Positions 43,869-52,799 are shown, counted from the first letter of the stretch. The stretch: 64,000 nucleotides of DNA from Archangium primigenium (GCF_016904885.1 NZ_JADWYI010000001.1:6076001-6140000), one strand, 5' to 3'. Numbers and translations are program-made. Notes: generated by a model not told the origin, from the sequence alone.

Positions 43869-44600
43869 ATGCCCCACGACCGCGCGATGCACCCCCAAAT
43901 CCAGCCCGACCCCCAGCGGTGGGCCCTCCAGGTGACCGACCTGGGCCGACGCGTCCCCCTGCCCTCCGGCGCGCTCACCATCCTCGACGGCGTGGGCTTC
44001 TCCATCGCCCATGGCGACACCGTGGCCATCATCGGCGCCTCCGGCTCGGGCAAGAGCACCCTGCTGTCGCTGCTGGCCGGGCTGGACACGCCCAGCTCCG
44101 GCAGCGTGCTGCTGGACGGCGCGCCCCTGTCCTCGCTGGACGAGGACGGCCGGGCGCGCGTGCGCGGCGAGAAGGTGGGCTTCGTCTTCCAGAGCTTCCA
44201 GCTGCTGCCGTCCTTGACGGCGCTGGAGAACGTGATGCTGCCGCTGGAGCTGCGCGGCGACGCGGACGTGCAGACGCCCGCCCGGGCCATCCTCGACAAG
44301 GTGGGGCTCGGGGAGCGGCTGGGCCACTACCCGCGCCAGCTGTCCGGCGGTGAGCAGCAGCGCGTGGCCCTGGCGCGCGCCTTCGTCACCCGGCCGGCGG
44401 TGCTCTTCGCCGACGAGCCCACGGGCAACCTCGACACCCGCACGGGCCAGGCCATCGTCGAGCTGCTCTTCTCCCTCAACGCGGAAGCCGGGACGACCCT
44501 GGTGCTCGTCACCCATGACGAGCGCCTCGCGGCGCGCTGTGGACGGCGGCTGCGGCTCGACGGGGGCCGTCTGGTGGCTGGGGAGCCGCACGCGTCATGA
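43869..44600 (+). CDS. ABC transporter ATPase (YbbA/LolD-like)
   Basis: 243 aa. Walker A GASGSGKST, signature LSGGEQQRVALARA and Walker B VLFADEPTGNLD are intact. It pairs with the next gene, a long FtsX-type permease, in a YbbAP-like exporter or lipid-extracting complex. Start ATG 43869; the stop overlaps the permease ATG (ATGA). Confidence 0.93.
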   Translation: MPHDRAMHPQIQPDPQRWALQVTDLGRRVPLPSGALTILDGVGFSIAHGDTVAIIGASGSGKSTLLSLLAGLDTPSSGSVLLDGAPLSSLDEDGRARVRGEKVGFVFQSFQLLPSLTALENVMLPLELRGDADVQTPARAILDKVGLGERLGHYPRQLSGGEQQRVALARAFVTRPAVLFADEPTGNLDTRTGQAIVELLFSLNAEAGTTLVLVTHDERLAARCGRRLRLDGGRLVAGEPHAS

Positions 44601-47128
44601 GGCTGCTCTCCATGGCCTGGCGCCAGCTGCGCCGCGACTTCGCCGCCGGGGAGCTGCGCATCCTCCTGGCCGCCCTGGTGCTCGCCGTGCTGGCCGTGAC
44701 GGCCATCGGCTTCGTCACCGACCGCGCCGAGCGCGCGCTCGCCCTGGAGGCCAACCGGCTGCTCGGCGGGGACGCGGTGGCGCAGGGGGACTCGCCCCTC
44801 GGGGAGTCCGTGCACGAGGCGGCGCGCGCCCCCGGACTGAAGAAGACGGAGACGTGGGAGCTGACCAGCATGATCCGGGTCGGCGACGCGGACGACGAGC
44901 GGCTCCAGCTCGGCGAGCTCCGGGCGCTCGGTGAGGGCTATCCCCTGCGCGGCCACTTCCGCATCGTGCGGACGGTGGGCGGCCCCGAGCTCGAGGCCCC
45001 GAGTATTCCCGAGCGGGGCACCGTGTGGATGAGCCGCGCGGGGGCGGACGCGCTGGACGCCCGGCTGGGGGACATGATTGGTCTGGGCGAGTCCCAGCTG
45101 AAGCTCGCCGCGCTGGTGGTGCAGGAGCCGGACACCTCCCTCAACGCCTTCAACATCGCGCCCCGGGTGTTGCTCAACCTCGCCGACCTGCCCGCGACGG
45201 GACTGATTCAAGAGGGCAGCCGGCTGCGCTACCGCCTGGTGGTCGCCGGAGAGCCCGACGCGGTGGAGCGCTTCGTGCGCACCGCGCGGGCGGGGCTCGT
45301 CCGGGGCCAGCGCCTGGAGACGGTGATGGACGCGCGTCCGGAGATGCGCTCGGCGCTGGAGCGGGCGGATCGCTTCTTGAGTCTCGCGGCGTTGGTGTCG
45401 GTGGTGCTGGCGTCGGTGGCGGTGGCCATGGCGGCGCGTCGGCACAGCGAGCGGCACCTGTCGAGCACCGCGGTGATGCGGTGTCTGGGCGCGAGCCAGC
45501 GCACGCTGGTGGCCACCCACGGCGGCGAATTGCTCCTGGTGGGCCTCCTCGCGAGCTCCCTGGGGGTCCTGCTCGCCTTCGGGATGCAGTGGGTGGTGGG
45601 CGAGTGGCTCGCCCAGACGCTCAAGCTGAACATCCCGGCGGCGGGCTGGGTACCCGCGGTGCAGGGGTACGGGGTGGGCCTCGTGGTGCTGCTGACCTTC
45701 GGCGCGCCCCCCATCCTCGCGCTGCGCCGGGTGCCCGCGCTGCGCGTGTTGCGCCGGGATCTCGACCGGACCGAGCCCAGCGCCTGGCTGGTGGGATTCC
45801 TGGGCGTGGTGGGACTGGCCGCGCTGCTCTGGTGGAAGGCCGGCTCGGCGAAGCTGGCGCTGGTGATGTTGCTGGGCATCCTCGTCACGCTGGGGGTGCT
45901 GGCCGGCCTGGCGTGGGGGCTCATCCACGTCGTGCGGCGGGTGCGCTCGCGGCTGCGCGGGAGCCTGCGCTACGGCCTGGCCAACGTGAGCCGGCGCGCG
46001 GCCACCAGCGTCGCCCAGGTGTCCGCGCTCGGCCTGGGGCTGATGGCGCTGCTGCTGCTCACCTTCGTGCGCACCGACCTGCTCGATCGCTGGCAGACGG
46101 CGATCGCCCAGGACGCCCCCAACCGGTTCATCGTGAACTTGCAGGAAGGCCAGCAGGAGGCCGTCCGTGCGTTCATGGTCGAGCAGGGGCTGCCCGCCCC
46201 CGTGCTCTCCCCCATGGTGCGGGCCCGGCTGGTGGCGCACAACGGCGAGCCGGTGAAGACAGTGCCCGCCGAGACGCCGCCGGGCACCACCGAGGAGGAG
46301 CGCTCCGGCCAGCGGCGCAGGGACCGCGAGTACAACCTCTCCAGCGCCGACACGCTGCGCGAGGACAACCGCATCACCTCGGGGGCCTTCTGGGGTGAGC
46401 GGCGCCCGGAGACGCCGGAGTTCTCGGTGGAAGAAGGCTTCGCCGGCAACATGGGCTGGAAGCTCGGGGACCGCGTGGCCTTCGACATCGCGGGCCAGCG
46501 GCTCGAGGGCACCGTCACCAGCCTGCGCGAGGTGGAGTGGGAGAGCTTCCGGACGAACTTCATCGTCCTGGTGTCGCCGGGCGCGCTCGAGGGCTACGCG
46601 GCCAGCTACATCACCGCGGTGCGCGTGCCCCCCGAGCGCACGCGCTTCACCGCGCAGCTGGTGGCGCGCTTCCCCAACCTCTCGGTGGTGGAGGTGGATG
46701 CGCTGCTCAAGCAGGTGCGCGCCATCGCGGATCAGGTCTCCACCGTGGTGGAGGTGGTGTTCTACTTCTCCCTGCTCGCGGGCCTGCTGGTGTTGATGGC
46801 GGCGGTCAGCGCCAGTCAGGACGAGCGCCTGCTGGAAGGCGGCGTCATGCGGGTGCTGGGCGGCAGTCGCCGACAGTTGCGGCTCGCGCAGGCCTCGGAG
46901 TTCGCGGCCATCGGTCTCTTGTCCGGCCTCACCGCGTCGGTGGCCGCCTCCGTGCTGGCCGGCGTCATCGCCACCCAGGTCTTCAACCTGCCCTGGGCGC
47001 CGGACTGGCGGCTGGTGGGCGTGGGCGGCGGGCTGGGGGTGCTGGCGGCGGTCGGCGCGGGCCTGTTCGCCACCCGGCGCGTGCTGGACACCCCGCCCTC
47101 GGTGACCCTGCGGGAGCTGCAGGGCTGA
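44597..47128 (+). CDS. FtsX-type ABC permease (YbbP-like)
   Basis: 843 aa with about ten membrane helices, two FtsX domains and large extracytoplasmic loops, as in YbbP. Conserved region RTLVATHGGELLLVGLLASSLGVLLAFG and the C-terminal RVLDTPPSVTLRELQG are typical. YbbAP with TesA is thought to handle lipophilic compounds; substrate unproven. Confidence 0.9.
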   Translation: MRLLSMAWRQLRRDFAAGELRILLAALVLAVLAVTAIGFVTDRAERALALEANRLLGGDAVAQGDSPLGESVHEAARAPGLKKTETWELTSMIRVGDADDERLQLGELRALGEGYPLRGHFRIVRTVGGPELEAPSIPERGTVWMSRAGADALDARLGDMIGLGESQLKLAALVVQEPDTSLNAFNIAPRVLLNLADLPATGLIQEGSRLRYRLVVAGEPDAVERFVRTARAGLVRGQRLETVMDARPEMRSALERADRFLSLAALVSVVLASVAVAMAARRHSERHLSSTAVMRCLGASQRTLVATHGGELLLVGLLASSLGVLLAFGMQWVVGEWLAQTLKLNIPAAGWVPAVQGYGVGLVVLLTFGAPPILALRRVPALRVLRRDLDRTEPSAWLVGFLGVVGLAALLWWKAGSAKLALVMLLGILVTLGVLAGLAWGLIHVVRRVRSRLRGSLRYGLANVSRRAATSVAQVSALGLGLMALLLLTFVRTDLLDRWQTAIAQDAPNRFIVNLQEGQQEAVRAFMVEQGLPAPVLSPMVRARLVAHNGEPVKTVPAETPPGTTEEERSGQRRRDREYNLSSADTLREDNRITSGAFWGERRPETPEFSVEEGFAGNMGWKLGDRVAFDIAGQRLEGTVTSLREVEWESFRTNFIVLVSPGALEGYAASYITAVRVPPERTRFTAQLVARFPNLSVVEVDALLKQVRAIADQVSTVVEVVFYFSLLAGLLVLMAAVSASQDERLLEGGVMRVLGGSRRQLRLAQASEFAAIGLLSGLTASVAASVLAGVIATQVFNLPWAPDWRLVGVGGGLGVLAAVGAGLFATRRVLDTPPSVTLRELQG

Positions 47129-47149
47129 GGGGACGCCGCCCGTCCCCTC
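47127..47149. terminator. Hairpin overlapping the permease stop
   Basis: GAGGGGACG/CGTCCCCTC, 9 bp, loop of 5, starting in the TGA codon. No T tract. Lies in the convergent gap. Confidence 0.5.
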
Positions 47150-47189
47150 GACCTGGATCCACGGGGCGCGAGGGGCGCCCCCACCCGCG

Positions 47190-47621
47190 TCACGGCTGGA
47201 TGGGATGACCGAGGTACAGCTCCGAGGCGATGGTCTGGATCTGGATCTTCCCCTTCTCGACCACGAAGGAGTCACTGCCGAAGAACGTGCCCTCCCCCTT
47301 CGGCGTGAAGTGCCAGGTGATGTAGACGGTGCGGCCGTCCACGGTCGGCGTGTCCACGACGTTCTGGCCCTGGTCGAAGAGCTGGAACAGTTGCCGGAAG
47401 ACGCTCGTGATGGCCGCCTTGCCCCGAAAGGTCTGGTTGTTGAGGATCAGCACGGAGCCATCCGTGTAGTCCGCGGTGATGGCCGCGAGGTCCCGCGCCT
47501 CCCAGGCCTGGATGTGGTGGCGCCAGACCTCCTGGGTGCTCGGGGGCGCGGCGTGGGACGACGAGGCGAGGAGGGTGGCGGCGAGCACGCTGAGGAGCGC
47601 GCGCGAGAGGGTCGTGGGCAT
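47190..47621 (-). CDS. Secreted SnoaL/NTF2-like protein
   Basis: 143 aa. Signal peptide (LSRALLSVLAATLLASSSHAA), then an NTF2-like fold: VWRHHIQAWEARDLAAITADYTDGSVLI and ...SDSFVVEKGKIQIQTIAS. Such domains bind small ligands or act as isomerases; catalytic residues are not obvious. ATG 47621. Confidence 0.78.
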   Translation of the reverse strand: MPTTLSRALLSVLAATLLASSSHAAPPSTQEVWRHHIQAWEARDLAAITADYTDGSVLILNNQTFRGKAAITSVFRQLFQLFDQGQNVVDTPTVDGRTVYITWHFTPKGEGTFFGSDSFVVEKGKIQIQTIASELYLGHPIQP

Positions 47622-47741
47622 GGGGCTTCTCCGTGAGGAGTGACGAGAGGCCGCCACCATGCCGTCCCCGACCCGCGCGGACCAGGAGGCCCCGTAGCAC
47701 AGCTCTTGTGCCACGCAGTCACAGACGCGGGACGCCCCCGC

Positions 47742-47840
47742 TCAGCGCGCGAAGAAGATCAGGTAGAGCAGCGCCGACAGGGCGATCGAAATGAGGATGG
47801 ACCCCAGCACGCCGAACTTGTTGGAGAAGAAGAAGAACAT
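47742..47840 (-). CDS. 32-residue membrane peptide
   Basis: MFFFFSNKFGVLGSILIS followed by a hydrophobic stretch to LYLIFFAR. One transmembrane helix with a conserved-looking FFFFSNK head; similar tiny proteins occur in actinobacteria and myxobacteria. Third positions are G/C-rich and the frame is free of competing genes, so it is probably real. Function unknown. Confidence 0.5.
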   Translation of the reverse strand: MFFFFSNKFGVLGSILISIALSALLYLIFFAR

Positions 47841-47930
47841 GCCGCGAAGATGCGGAGCCCCTGGGCGGGCCGCAGAGCGCGCATGAGCCAGGCGCCCGGA
47901 GACTGTGGGCCAGCGGACACCGCGCGGGCT

Positions 47931-48443
47931 TCAGCTGGGCTTGTCGGTCTCGGTGAACTCGGCGTCCACCTCGCCCTCGGTGCGCGGCCCGAGCCGCCCG
48001 CGCGGAGGCGAGGCCGGCGGGGCCGCTGGCTCGTCCGGAATCCGCGTCGTGGAGAAGGACACCACCCGCACCGAGCCCGTGGCGATGCGGCGCTCGACCT
48101 CGCGGCGCACCCACCGGGCCACGAGCCGACGCGTGGGAGGCAGCAGCAGCACGAGCCCCACCGCGTCCGACAGCACCCCGGGCAGCATCAGGAGCACGCC
48201 GCCCACGAGCACGAGCAGCCCGCCCAGCAACCCCTCCTCGGGCACCTGGCGCCGGGCCAGGGCGGCCTGCCACTGGCGCAACACCCGCGTGCCCTCCCGG
48301 CGGGCCAGCCACGAGCCGATCATCGCCGGGACGAGGACCAGGGCGAGCACGGCCTCCCAGCCCACCGCGTGGCCGATGCGCCACAGCAGGTAGAGCTCCA
48401 CGAAGGGCAGGCACACGAGCGCGAAGATGAGGAAGCGGAGCAT
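47931..48443 (-). CDS. fxsA: FxsA-family membrane protein
   Basis: 170 aa. The N-terminus MLRFLIFALVCLPFVELYLLWRIGH is the FxsA signature, and three to four helices follow (GGLLVLVGGVLLMLPGVLSDAVGLVLLLPPTR). FxsA modulates F-exclusion of phage T7 in E. coli. The C-terminal 50 residues are a charged extension. Inner membrane. Confidence 0.88.
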   Translation of the reverse strand: MLRFLIFALVCLPFVELYLLWRIGHAVGWEAVLALVLVPAMIGSWLARREGTRVLRQWQAALARRQVPEEGLLGGLLVLVGGVLLMLPGVLSDAVGLVLLLPPTRRLVARWVRREVERRIATGSVRVVSFSTTRIPDEPAAPPASPPRGRLGPRTEGEVDAEFTETDKPS

Positions 48444-48492
48444 CCGCTCAATTTAACCCCCGGCCGCGCCCCGCGCCCCCTCCTCATGCGCG

Positions 48493-49965
48493 TCAGCCCC
48501 TCCCTCGGTCCACGTAGCCCACGTGGCCATCGGGACGCACCCACAGCGAGGACCACGTCCCCCACTCCCCGGCGCGCTCCGGGACGTCGGCGGTCACCAC
48601 GGTCGTCCAGTCCGCCCAGGCGGAACTCAGCGCGGGACGCGGAGCCGTGGACTCGCGCTGGAGCACCAGCCACCTGCCCTCGTGCATCAGGGCGTAGAGG
48701 GAGCGGACCTCCCCCCTCGGGCCTCGCAACGTCAGCTCGGGCAACCGCCGCCCCACGAGTCCGCCCGTCCCCTCCACGCCGGGGGGCGCGGGCAGGAACG
48801 ACCCGGCGTAGGCCACGTCGAAGGCGGCGATCTGCTCGGCGAGCCTGCGATTGGCCTCGGGCAGCGTGAGCAGGCCCGAGACCGCCTCGCGCAGGGCCAA
48901 TCCCGCGGGCCCGAAGTCGGAGAGCAGCGCGGTCTGGCTCAGGGTGTTGCGCAGGAGGCGCGCCCCCACCCCGTGGCGCTCGCGGTGGTAGCTGTCGAGC
49001 AGTGCGTCCGGGGCGCGTCCACGCAACACCCCCGCCAGCTTCCACCCCAGGTTCATCGCGTCCTGGAGGCCCACGTTGAGGCCCTGGCCACCCGCGGGCA
49101 AGTGGATGTGGGCCGCGTCCCCCGCCAGGAAGACGCGGCCCGCGCGGTAGGTCGCGGCCAGCCGGGTCTCGTCTCCGAAGCGGGACAACCATCGCGGCGA
49201 GTGCATCCCGAAGTCCGTGTCCGCGATGGCGCGAACGGAGCCGGCCAGTTCCTCCAGCGTCACGGGCTCGGAGAGCGGCGCGCCCGCGCGGCGCGGATCA
49301 TTCACCACCAGCCGGTGGTGCAGACCATCGCCGAGCGGCGCCAGCATCATGCCGCCCGCGGCCGTCACCGTGCTCCAGCCCGGCGTGGCCGGAGGCGTGG
49401 CGAGGACGACATCGCCTAGCATCATGCTCCGCGTCGCGGGGGTGCCCGGAAACGCGATGCCGGCCAGGGTCCGCACGGCGCTGCGCGCCCCATCCGCGCC
49501 CACCACGTACCGGGCCCGCACCTGGAAGGTGTCACCCCCCTCGCGCGTGCCCTCCAGGTCCACCCCCTCGGCGTCCTCGCGCAGGTCGGTGACCCGGCAG
49601 CCCCGCTGGATGTCCACGCCCAGTTCCCGCGCGCGCTCCTCCAGGAGCGCCTCCGTCTGGGACTGGGGAATGAACAGGGTATAGGGAAACGCCGTGTCGA
49701 GCGGGGAGAAGTCCAGGCGGGTGTCCAGCTGGGCGTAGTGGCCCAAGGGCAGGGGCCGGCCCCGGGCGAGGAATCGGTCCGCCAACCCGCGCAGCGCCAG
49801 GATCTCCAACGAGCGGGGATGCAGCGTCAGGGCGCGTGACTGCGACACCCGTTCCGTCCGGCGCTCGTGGACCGAGACCCGGACCCCGCCCAGGGCCAGC
49901 TCACACGCCACCATCCAGCCAACCGGCCCTCCACCCACCACGGCGACATCCACCTCGCTGCGCAT
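48493..49965 (-). CDS. FAD-dependent aromatic monooxygenase (PheA/TetX-like group)
   Basis: 490 aa. GxGxxG in VAVVGGGPVGWMVACELALGG, the DG motif VVGADGARSAVR and the GD motif RVFLAGDAAHIHLPAGGQGLNVGLQDA are intact; the C-terminal thioredoxin-like domain of phenol-hydroxylase types follows. It hydroxylates aromatic compounds or drugs. A divergent TetR with shared operators suggests drug- or substrate-induced expression. Confidence 0.9.
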   Translation of the reverse strand: MRSEVDVAVVGGGPVGWMVACELALGGVRVSVHERRTERVSQSRALTLHPRSLEILALRGLADRFLARGRPLPLGHYAQLDTRLDFSPLDTAFPYTLFIPQSQTEALLEERARELGVDIQRGCRVTDLREDAEGVDLEGTREGGDTFQVRARYVVGADGARSAVRTLAGIAFPGTPATRSMMLGDVVLATPPATPGWSTVTAAGGMMLAPLGDGLHHRLVVNDPRRAGAPLSEPVTLEELAGSVRAIADTDFGMHSPRWLSRFGDETRLAATYRAGRVFLAGDAAHIHLPAGGQGLNVGLQDAMNLGWKLAGVLRGRAPDALLDSYHRERHGVGARLLRNTLSQTALLSDFGPAGLALREAVSGLLTLPEANRRLAEQIAAFDVAYAGSFLPAPPGVEGTGGLVGRRLPELTLRGPRGEVRSLYALMHEGRWLVLQRESTAPRPALSSAWADWTTVVTADVPERAGEWGTWSSLWVRPDGHVGYVDRGRG

Positions 49966-49985
49966 GCCCGGCCTCCTCCTGGAAA

Positions 49986-50017
49986 CTAACGGCGTTAGAT
50001 TAACCTAACGGTGTTAG
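49986..50017. promoter_or_regulatory. Paired operator palindromes shared by monooxygenase and TetR genes
   Basis: CTAACGGCGTTAG (49986-49998) and CTAACGGTGTTAG (50005-50017) sit 19 bp apart, within outer arms AAACTAAC/GTTAGTTT (49983-50020), in the 79-bp divergent gap. Classic TetR operator layout. Confidence 0.75.
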
Positions 50018-50044
50018 TTTAGACCGTCAAGTCGAGGGTCGGTC

Positions 50045-50686
50045 ATGCGCATCCAGCGGGAGCGGGCGGTCCAGGCCGCGTTGGCGTTGTTGGACGAGGA
50101 GGGAATCGAGGGGGTGACGATGCGCAAGCTGGCGCAACGGCTGGAGGTCCAGGCGCCGTCGCTCTACTGGCACTTCGCCAGCAAGCAGGCACTGCTGGAT
50201 GGGATGGCGGATGCGCTGCTGGAGGACGTGGCGCGCGGCGTGGACCCCAAGGCCCCGTGGGACGCGGTCGTGCGCGACGTGACGGCCCAACTGAGGCAGG
50301 CGCTGCGCTCGCGTCGGGACGGGGCGCGGGTGTTCGCGGGCACCTACGTGGTCACGGAGAACGTGCTGCGCGTGAGCGAGGCGATGATGGGCGCCCTGCG
50401 GCGCGCGGGTGCCAGCTCGCGTGTGGCGGCCTGGGGCAGCTTCTCCCTCGTCTATTACGTCCTCGGCTTCACCCTGGAGGAGCAAGGGCTGGATCCCCGC
50501 TCGAATCCCGAGGCGTCCCGGTTCCACGAGCGCCGCGAGCACTTCGCGGCCTTCCCGCCCGGCCAGTTTCCCCACGTCCTCGCCGCGCTCGCGGACATCT
50601 TCGACGAGGACCTGGAGGCCCGGTTCGCCTTCGGCCTCGAGCGGCTCGTCACCGGGTTGCGCGCCGACCTGTCGCTCAGCGCTTGA
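50045..50686 (+). CDS. TetR-family regulator (TetR_C type)
   Basis: 213 aa. HTH: VTMRKLAQRLEVQAPSLYWHFASKQALLD. The C-terminal half matches the tetracycline-repressor type ligand domain (FAGTYVVTENVLR, FSLVYYVLGFTLEEQ). It most likely represses itself and the divergent monooxygenase. ATG 50045, 25 bp past the second operator half. Confidence 0.92.
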   Translation: MRIQRERAVQAALALLDEEGIEGVTMRKLAQRLEVQAPSLYWHFASKQALLDGMADALLEDVARGVDPKAPWDAVVRDVTAQLRQALRSRRDGARVFAGTYVVTENVLRVSEAMMGALRRAGASSRVAAWGSFSLVYYVLGFTLEEQGLDPRSNPEASRFHERREHFAAFPPGQFPHVLAALADIFDEDLEARFAFGLERLVTGLRADLSLSA

Positions 50687-50900
50687 CCTTGTAGCGCAGC
50701 CAGGACGGACGCGGGCCGGCGGCTCCTGGAGAGCGCGGGGCCCGCCCTGGAACCGCCTGGTGGACATCGTGGCCGAGGGCTGCGACGCGGGCGGGCGGTT
50801 GAGCGAGGCCATCGAGCGGGACATGGTGCAGGTGCGGCTCACCGAGTCCTTCCGCTTCGTGGTGGTGGGCTCGTCCGTGAAGTCCCCGCCGGCCTGGTGA
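50687..50900 (+). other. Possible coding remnant downstream of TetR
   Basis: A frame with G/C-rich third positions encodes RLVDIVAEGCDAGGRLSEAI and VRLTESFRFVVVGSS, ending TGA 50900. It lacks a start and is out of frame with TetR. It may be a gene tail left after deletion. Confidence 0.3.
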
Positions 50901-50953
50901 CAACGGTCCCAGGGACCGTGGTGACTGGGGTCCCGGGCTGGTGACGGCAGTCA
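50896..50953 (+). promoter_or_regulatory. Tandem GGTGAC repeats and a 17-bp palindrome upstream of a sigma-54 promoter
   Basis: Three GGTGAC-nnn-(G/A)GTC copies at 50896, 50920 and 50940; a perfect inverted repeat ACGGTCCC-A-GGGACCGT (50903-50919) overlaps the first. They lie about 115-175 bp before the predicted transcript start, where enhancer-binding proteins act. Confidence 0.55.
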
Positions 50954-51042
50954 TCACGCGCCGCGCCCCCCCTCGCGCCCCCCTCGTTTCGTAACCCCTT
51001 GAAACCACGAAGGGCGCCGTTTCCATCCGGTGCTCCGAGGGC

Positions 51043-51058
51043 TGGCACAGCGGCTGCA
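51043..51058 (+). promoter_or_regulatory. Sigma-54 promoter
   Basis: TGGCAC-N5-CTGCA with GG (51044-51045) and GC (51056-51057) exactly 10 bp apart, 67 bp before ATG 51125. Matches the -24/-12 rule; the usual TTGC is CTGC. Confidence 0.65.
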
Positions 51059-51124
51059 GTAGGTCAGGACATCGCCGCAACGCACCGCACCCCACCCTCT
51101 CCGAACCTCTTGAAGGAGCTTCCC

Positions 51125-52375
51125 ATGGCCCGCATCCGCTCGAACCCCTTCCGCTCCTCGACCCTCCCCACCAACACCCCCAAGACGCCGCAGACGAGCA
51201 CGCCTCCCCGCGCCTCCACGCTCCCGACGTCGGCGCCCACCGCGCGGCCCACGACCCCCGCGGCGACCTCTCCCGCGGCGCGGCCCACCACCCCCGGCGC
51301 GACCTCTCCCGCGACGCGGCCCACCACCCCCGGCGCGACGTCCCCCGCGGTGACCTCTCCCGCCACCACGACCCCCGGCGCGACCGCCACCCCCGGCGCC
51401 GCCAACACCCCCGCGGCCACCGCGGGAGCCCCGGTGAAGCACCCCGGCGCGCCCGCGGGCGGCCCCACCTACAGCCCCTGGTCGCAGACCACCGGCGCGG
51501 CGGGCGACGTGGCGGTGAGCGGTGGTGACAACAAGCTCACGGCGCCCCCGATGGCCCAGCCGAACATGTACCTGGACAAGCAGGGCAAGCCCTTCGCGAA
51601 GGACGTCTTCGGCGGCACGGTGAGCGGCAACAGCACCGGCTCGGCGCAGGCCTCCACCACGGCCTACAGCGGCAACGGGCAGCACCACTACTCGGCCCAG
51701 ACCGAGATCCAGGGGCCCAGCGCCTCCTACCAGGCGCAGGGCGCCCACGCCGGCCGGTTCGGCGTGACGAGCGGCCAGGTCACCGCCAACGCCACCAGCT
51801 TCAAGGGCCAGGCCCAGGCGGGCGTCTCGGCCGACACCAACAGCCACGCCTACACGGCCGCGATCACCGGCAAGGCGGAGACGGGCGTGGGCGTCACGGC
51901 GAGCGCCAACCACGACTTCAACCGCCACGTGGGCGGCTACGTGAAGGGTGAGGCCAAGGCCGGCGCCTCGGCCTACGCCGAGGGTGTGGCCACGGTGGAT
52001 CCCCGCACGGCCACGGCCATGGTCTCCGGCCAGGTGGGCGCGGGCGCCACGGCGGGCGTGTACGGCACGGCGGGCGGTCACCTGGGTCGGCTGCACGGCT
52101 CCATCACCGGCGGCGCGGTGGCCGGCGCGGCGGCCCAGGCGGGCGGCAAGTTCGGCATCGAGAACGGCTTCCTCAAGACCGGGGCGAACGTGAACGCCGC
52201 GGCCGGCGTGGGCACCTCCGTCCAGGCGGACGCCGCCCTCGACCTGCGCCACCACATCAAGCCGGGCATCGCCGCCGGTCTGCGCCCCGGCATCGCCGCC
52301 GCGACGGGCGCGGCCGTCCCCGGGCAGACCCTGCAGCCCGAGCAGTCCTGGATCCAGCGCCACCTGCCCTGGTGA
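51125..52375 (+). CDS. Pro/Thr/Ala-rich protein with Gly/Ala-rich repeat C-domain
   Basis: 416 aa, no signal peptide. Residues about 10-110 are a low-complexity arm with repeats of RPTTPGATSPA. Residues 115-400 are a Gly/Ala/Thr/Ser-rich region with alternating small and polar residues (KAETGVGVTASANHDF, AGASAYAEGVATV, QVGAGATAGVYGTAGGHLG) suggestive of a beta solenoid or channel-like surface protein. Ends QSWIQRHLPW. AAGGAG lies 9 nt before ATG 51125. Not a recognised family. The sigma-54 promoter implies developmental or starvation control. Confidence 0.75.
   Translation: MARIRSNPFRSSTLPTNTPKTPQTSTPPRASTLPTSAPTARPTTPAATSPAARPTTPGATSPATRPTTPGATSPAVTSPATTTPGATATPGAANTPAATAGAPVKHPGAPAGGPTYSPWSQTTGAAGDVAVSGGDNKLTAPPMAQPNMYLDKQGKPFAKDVFGGTVSGNSTGSAQASTTAYSGNGQHHYSAQTEIQGPSASYQAQGAHAGRFGVTSGQVTANATSFKGQAQAGVSADTNSHAYTAAITGKAETGVGVTASANHDFNRHVGGYVKGEAKAGASAYAEGVATVDPRTATAMVSGQVGAGATAGVYGTAGGHLGRLHGSITGGAVAGAAAQAGGKFGIENGFLKTGANVNAAAGVGTSVQADAALDLRHHIKPGIAAGLRPGIAAATGAAVPGQTLQPEQSWIQRHLPW
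51242..51349 (+). repeat. Three 36-bp tandem repeats
   Basis: 51242-51277, 51278-51313 and 51314-51349 differ at only a few bases and encode RPTTPxATSPA units of the arm. Confidence 0.85.
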
Positions 52376-52799
52376 GCGAGTGGTCCGCCAGGGGTTGCCG
52401 CTCGGCTTCCCTGGCGTGTAGGCCGCTCCACCAAGAGATGGGCCTCCCTCGCCTGGGGTAAACCCAGTACACGCATGAGTCGTACCACGCGCTCGCGGCC
52501 ACCACTTGGCAGCGAGCGCGTTGTGTTTTCACGGGACTCAAGACGTCACACGCCACCGCCAACGCGAAGCACCATTGCAGTCCAAGGCTCTGGCCGAGGG
52601 GGTTCAAGCTGTGCGACAACTCCGCGCCGCGACACCTCTGGCGACGTTGGCTGGCTGGTTTCGCCACGGCCTTTCGTTCCTGTCCAGCTCCCTTTGTGCC
52701 AGGGTAACTACACGCGTCTGCCGCTCGACGCTGGCGTCGCCTTGCCGCATGCCCTCTTGCCCGGTTCCGTGGTTTGTTCTTCTTCACCTTTCGCGGACG
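52376..52799. other. 424-bp stretch without a clear gene between convergent genes
   Basis: Both strands have short open frames but with poor codon bias. Directly after the Rhs stop, where an immunity gene would be expected, a 48-codon frame (start ATG about 52753, QRELDRNERPWRNQPANVARG) is the only hint. I see no convincing immunity gene or terminator. Confidence 0.5.

Noticed and set aside
52257-52787. Minus-strand frame of 176 codons right after the Rhs gene as an immunity gene
   Set aside because: Arg-rich, biased like random GC sequence, and half of it is antisense to the repeat protein gene.
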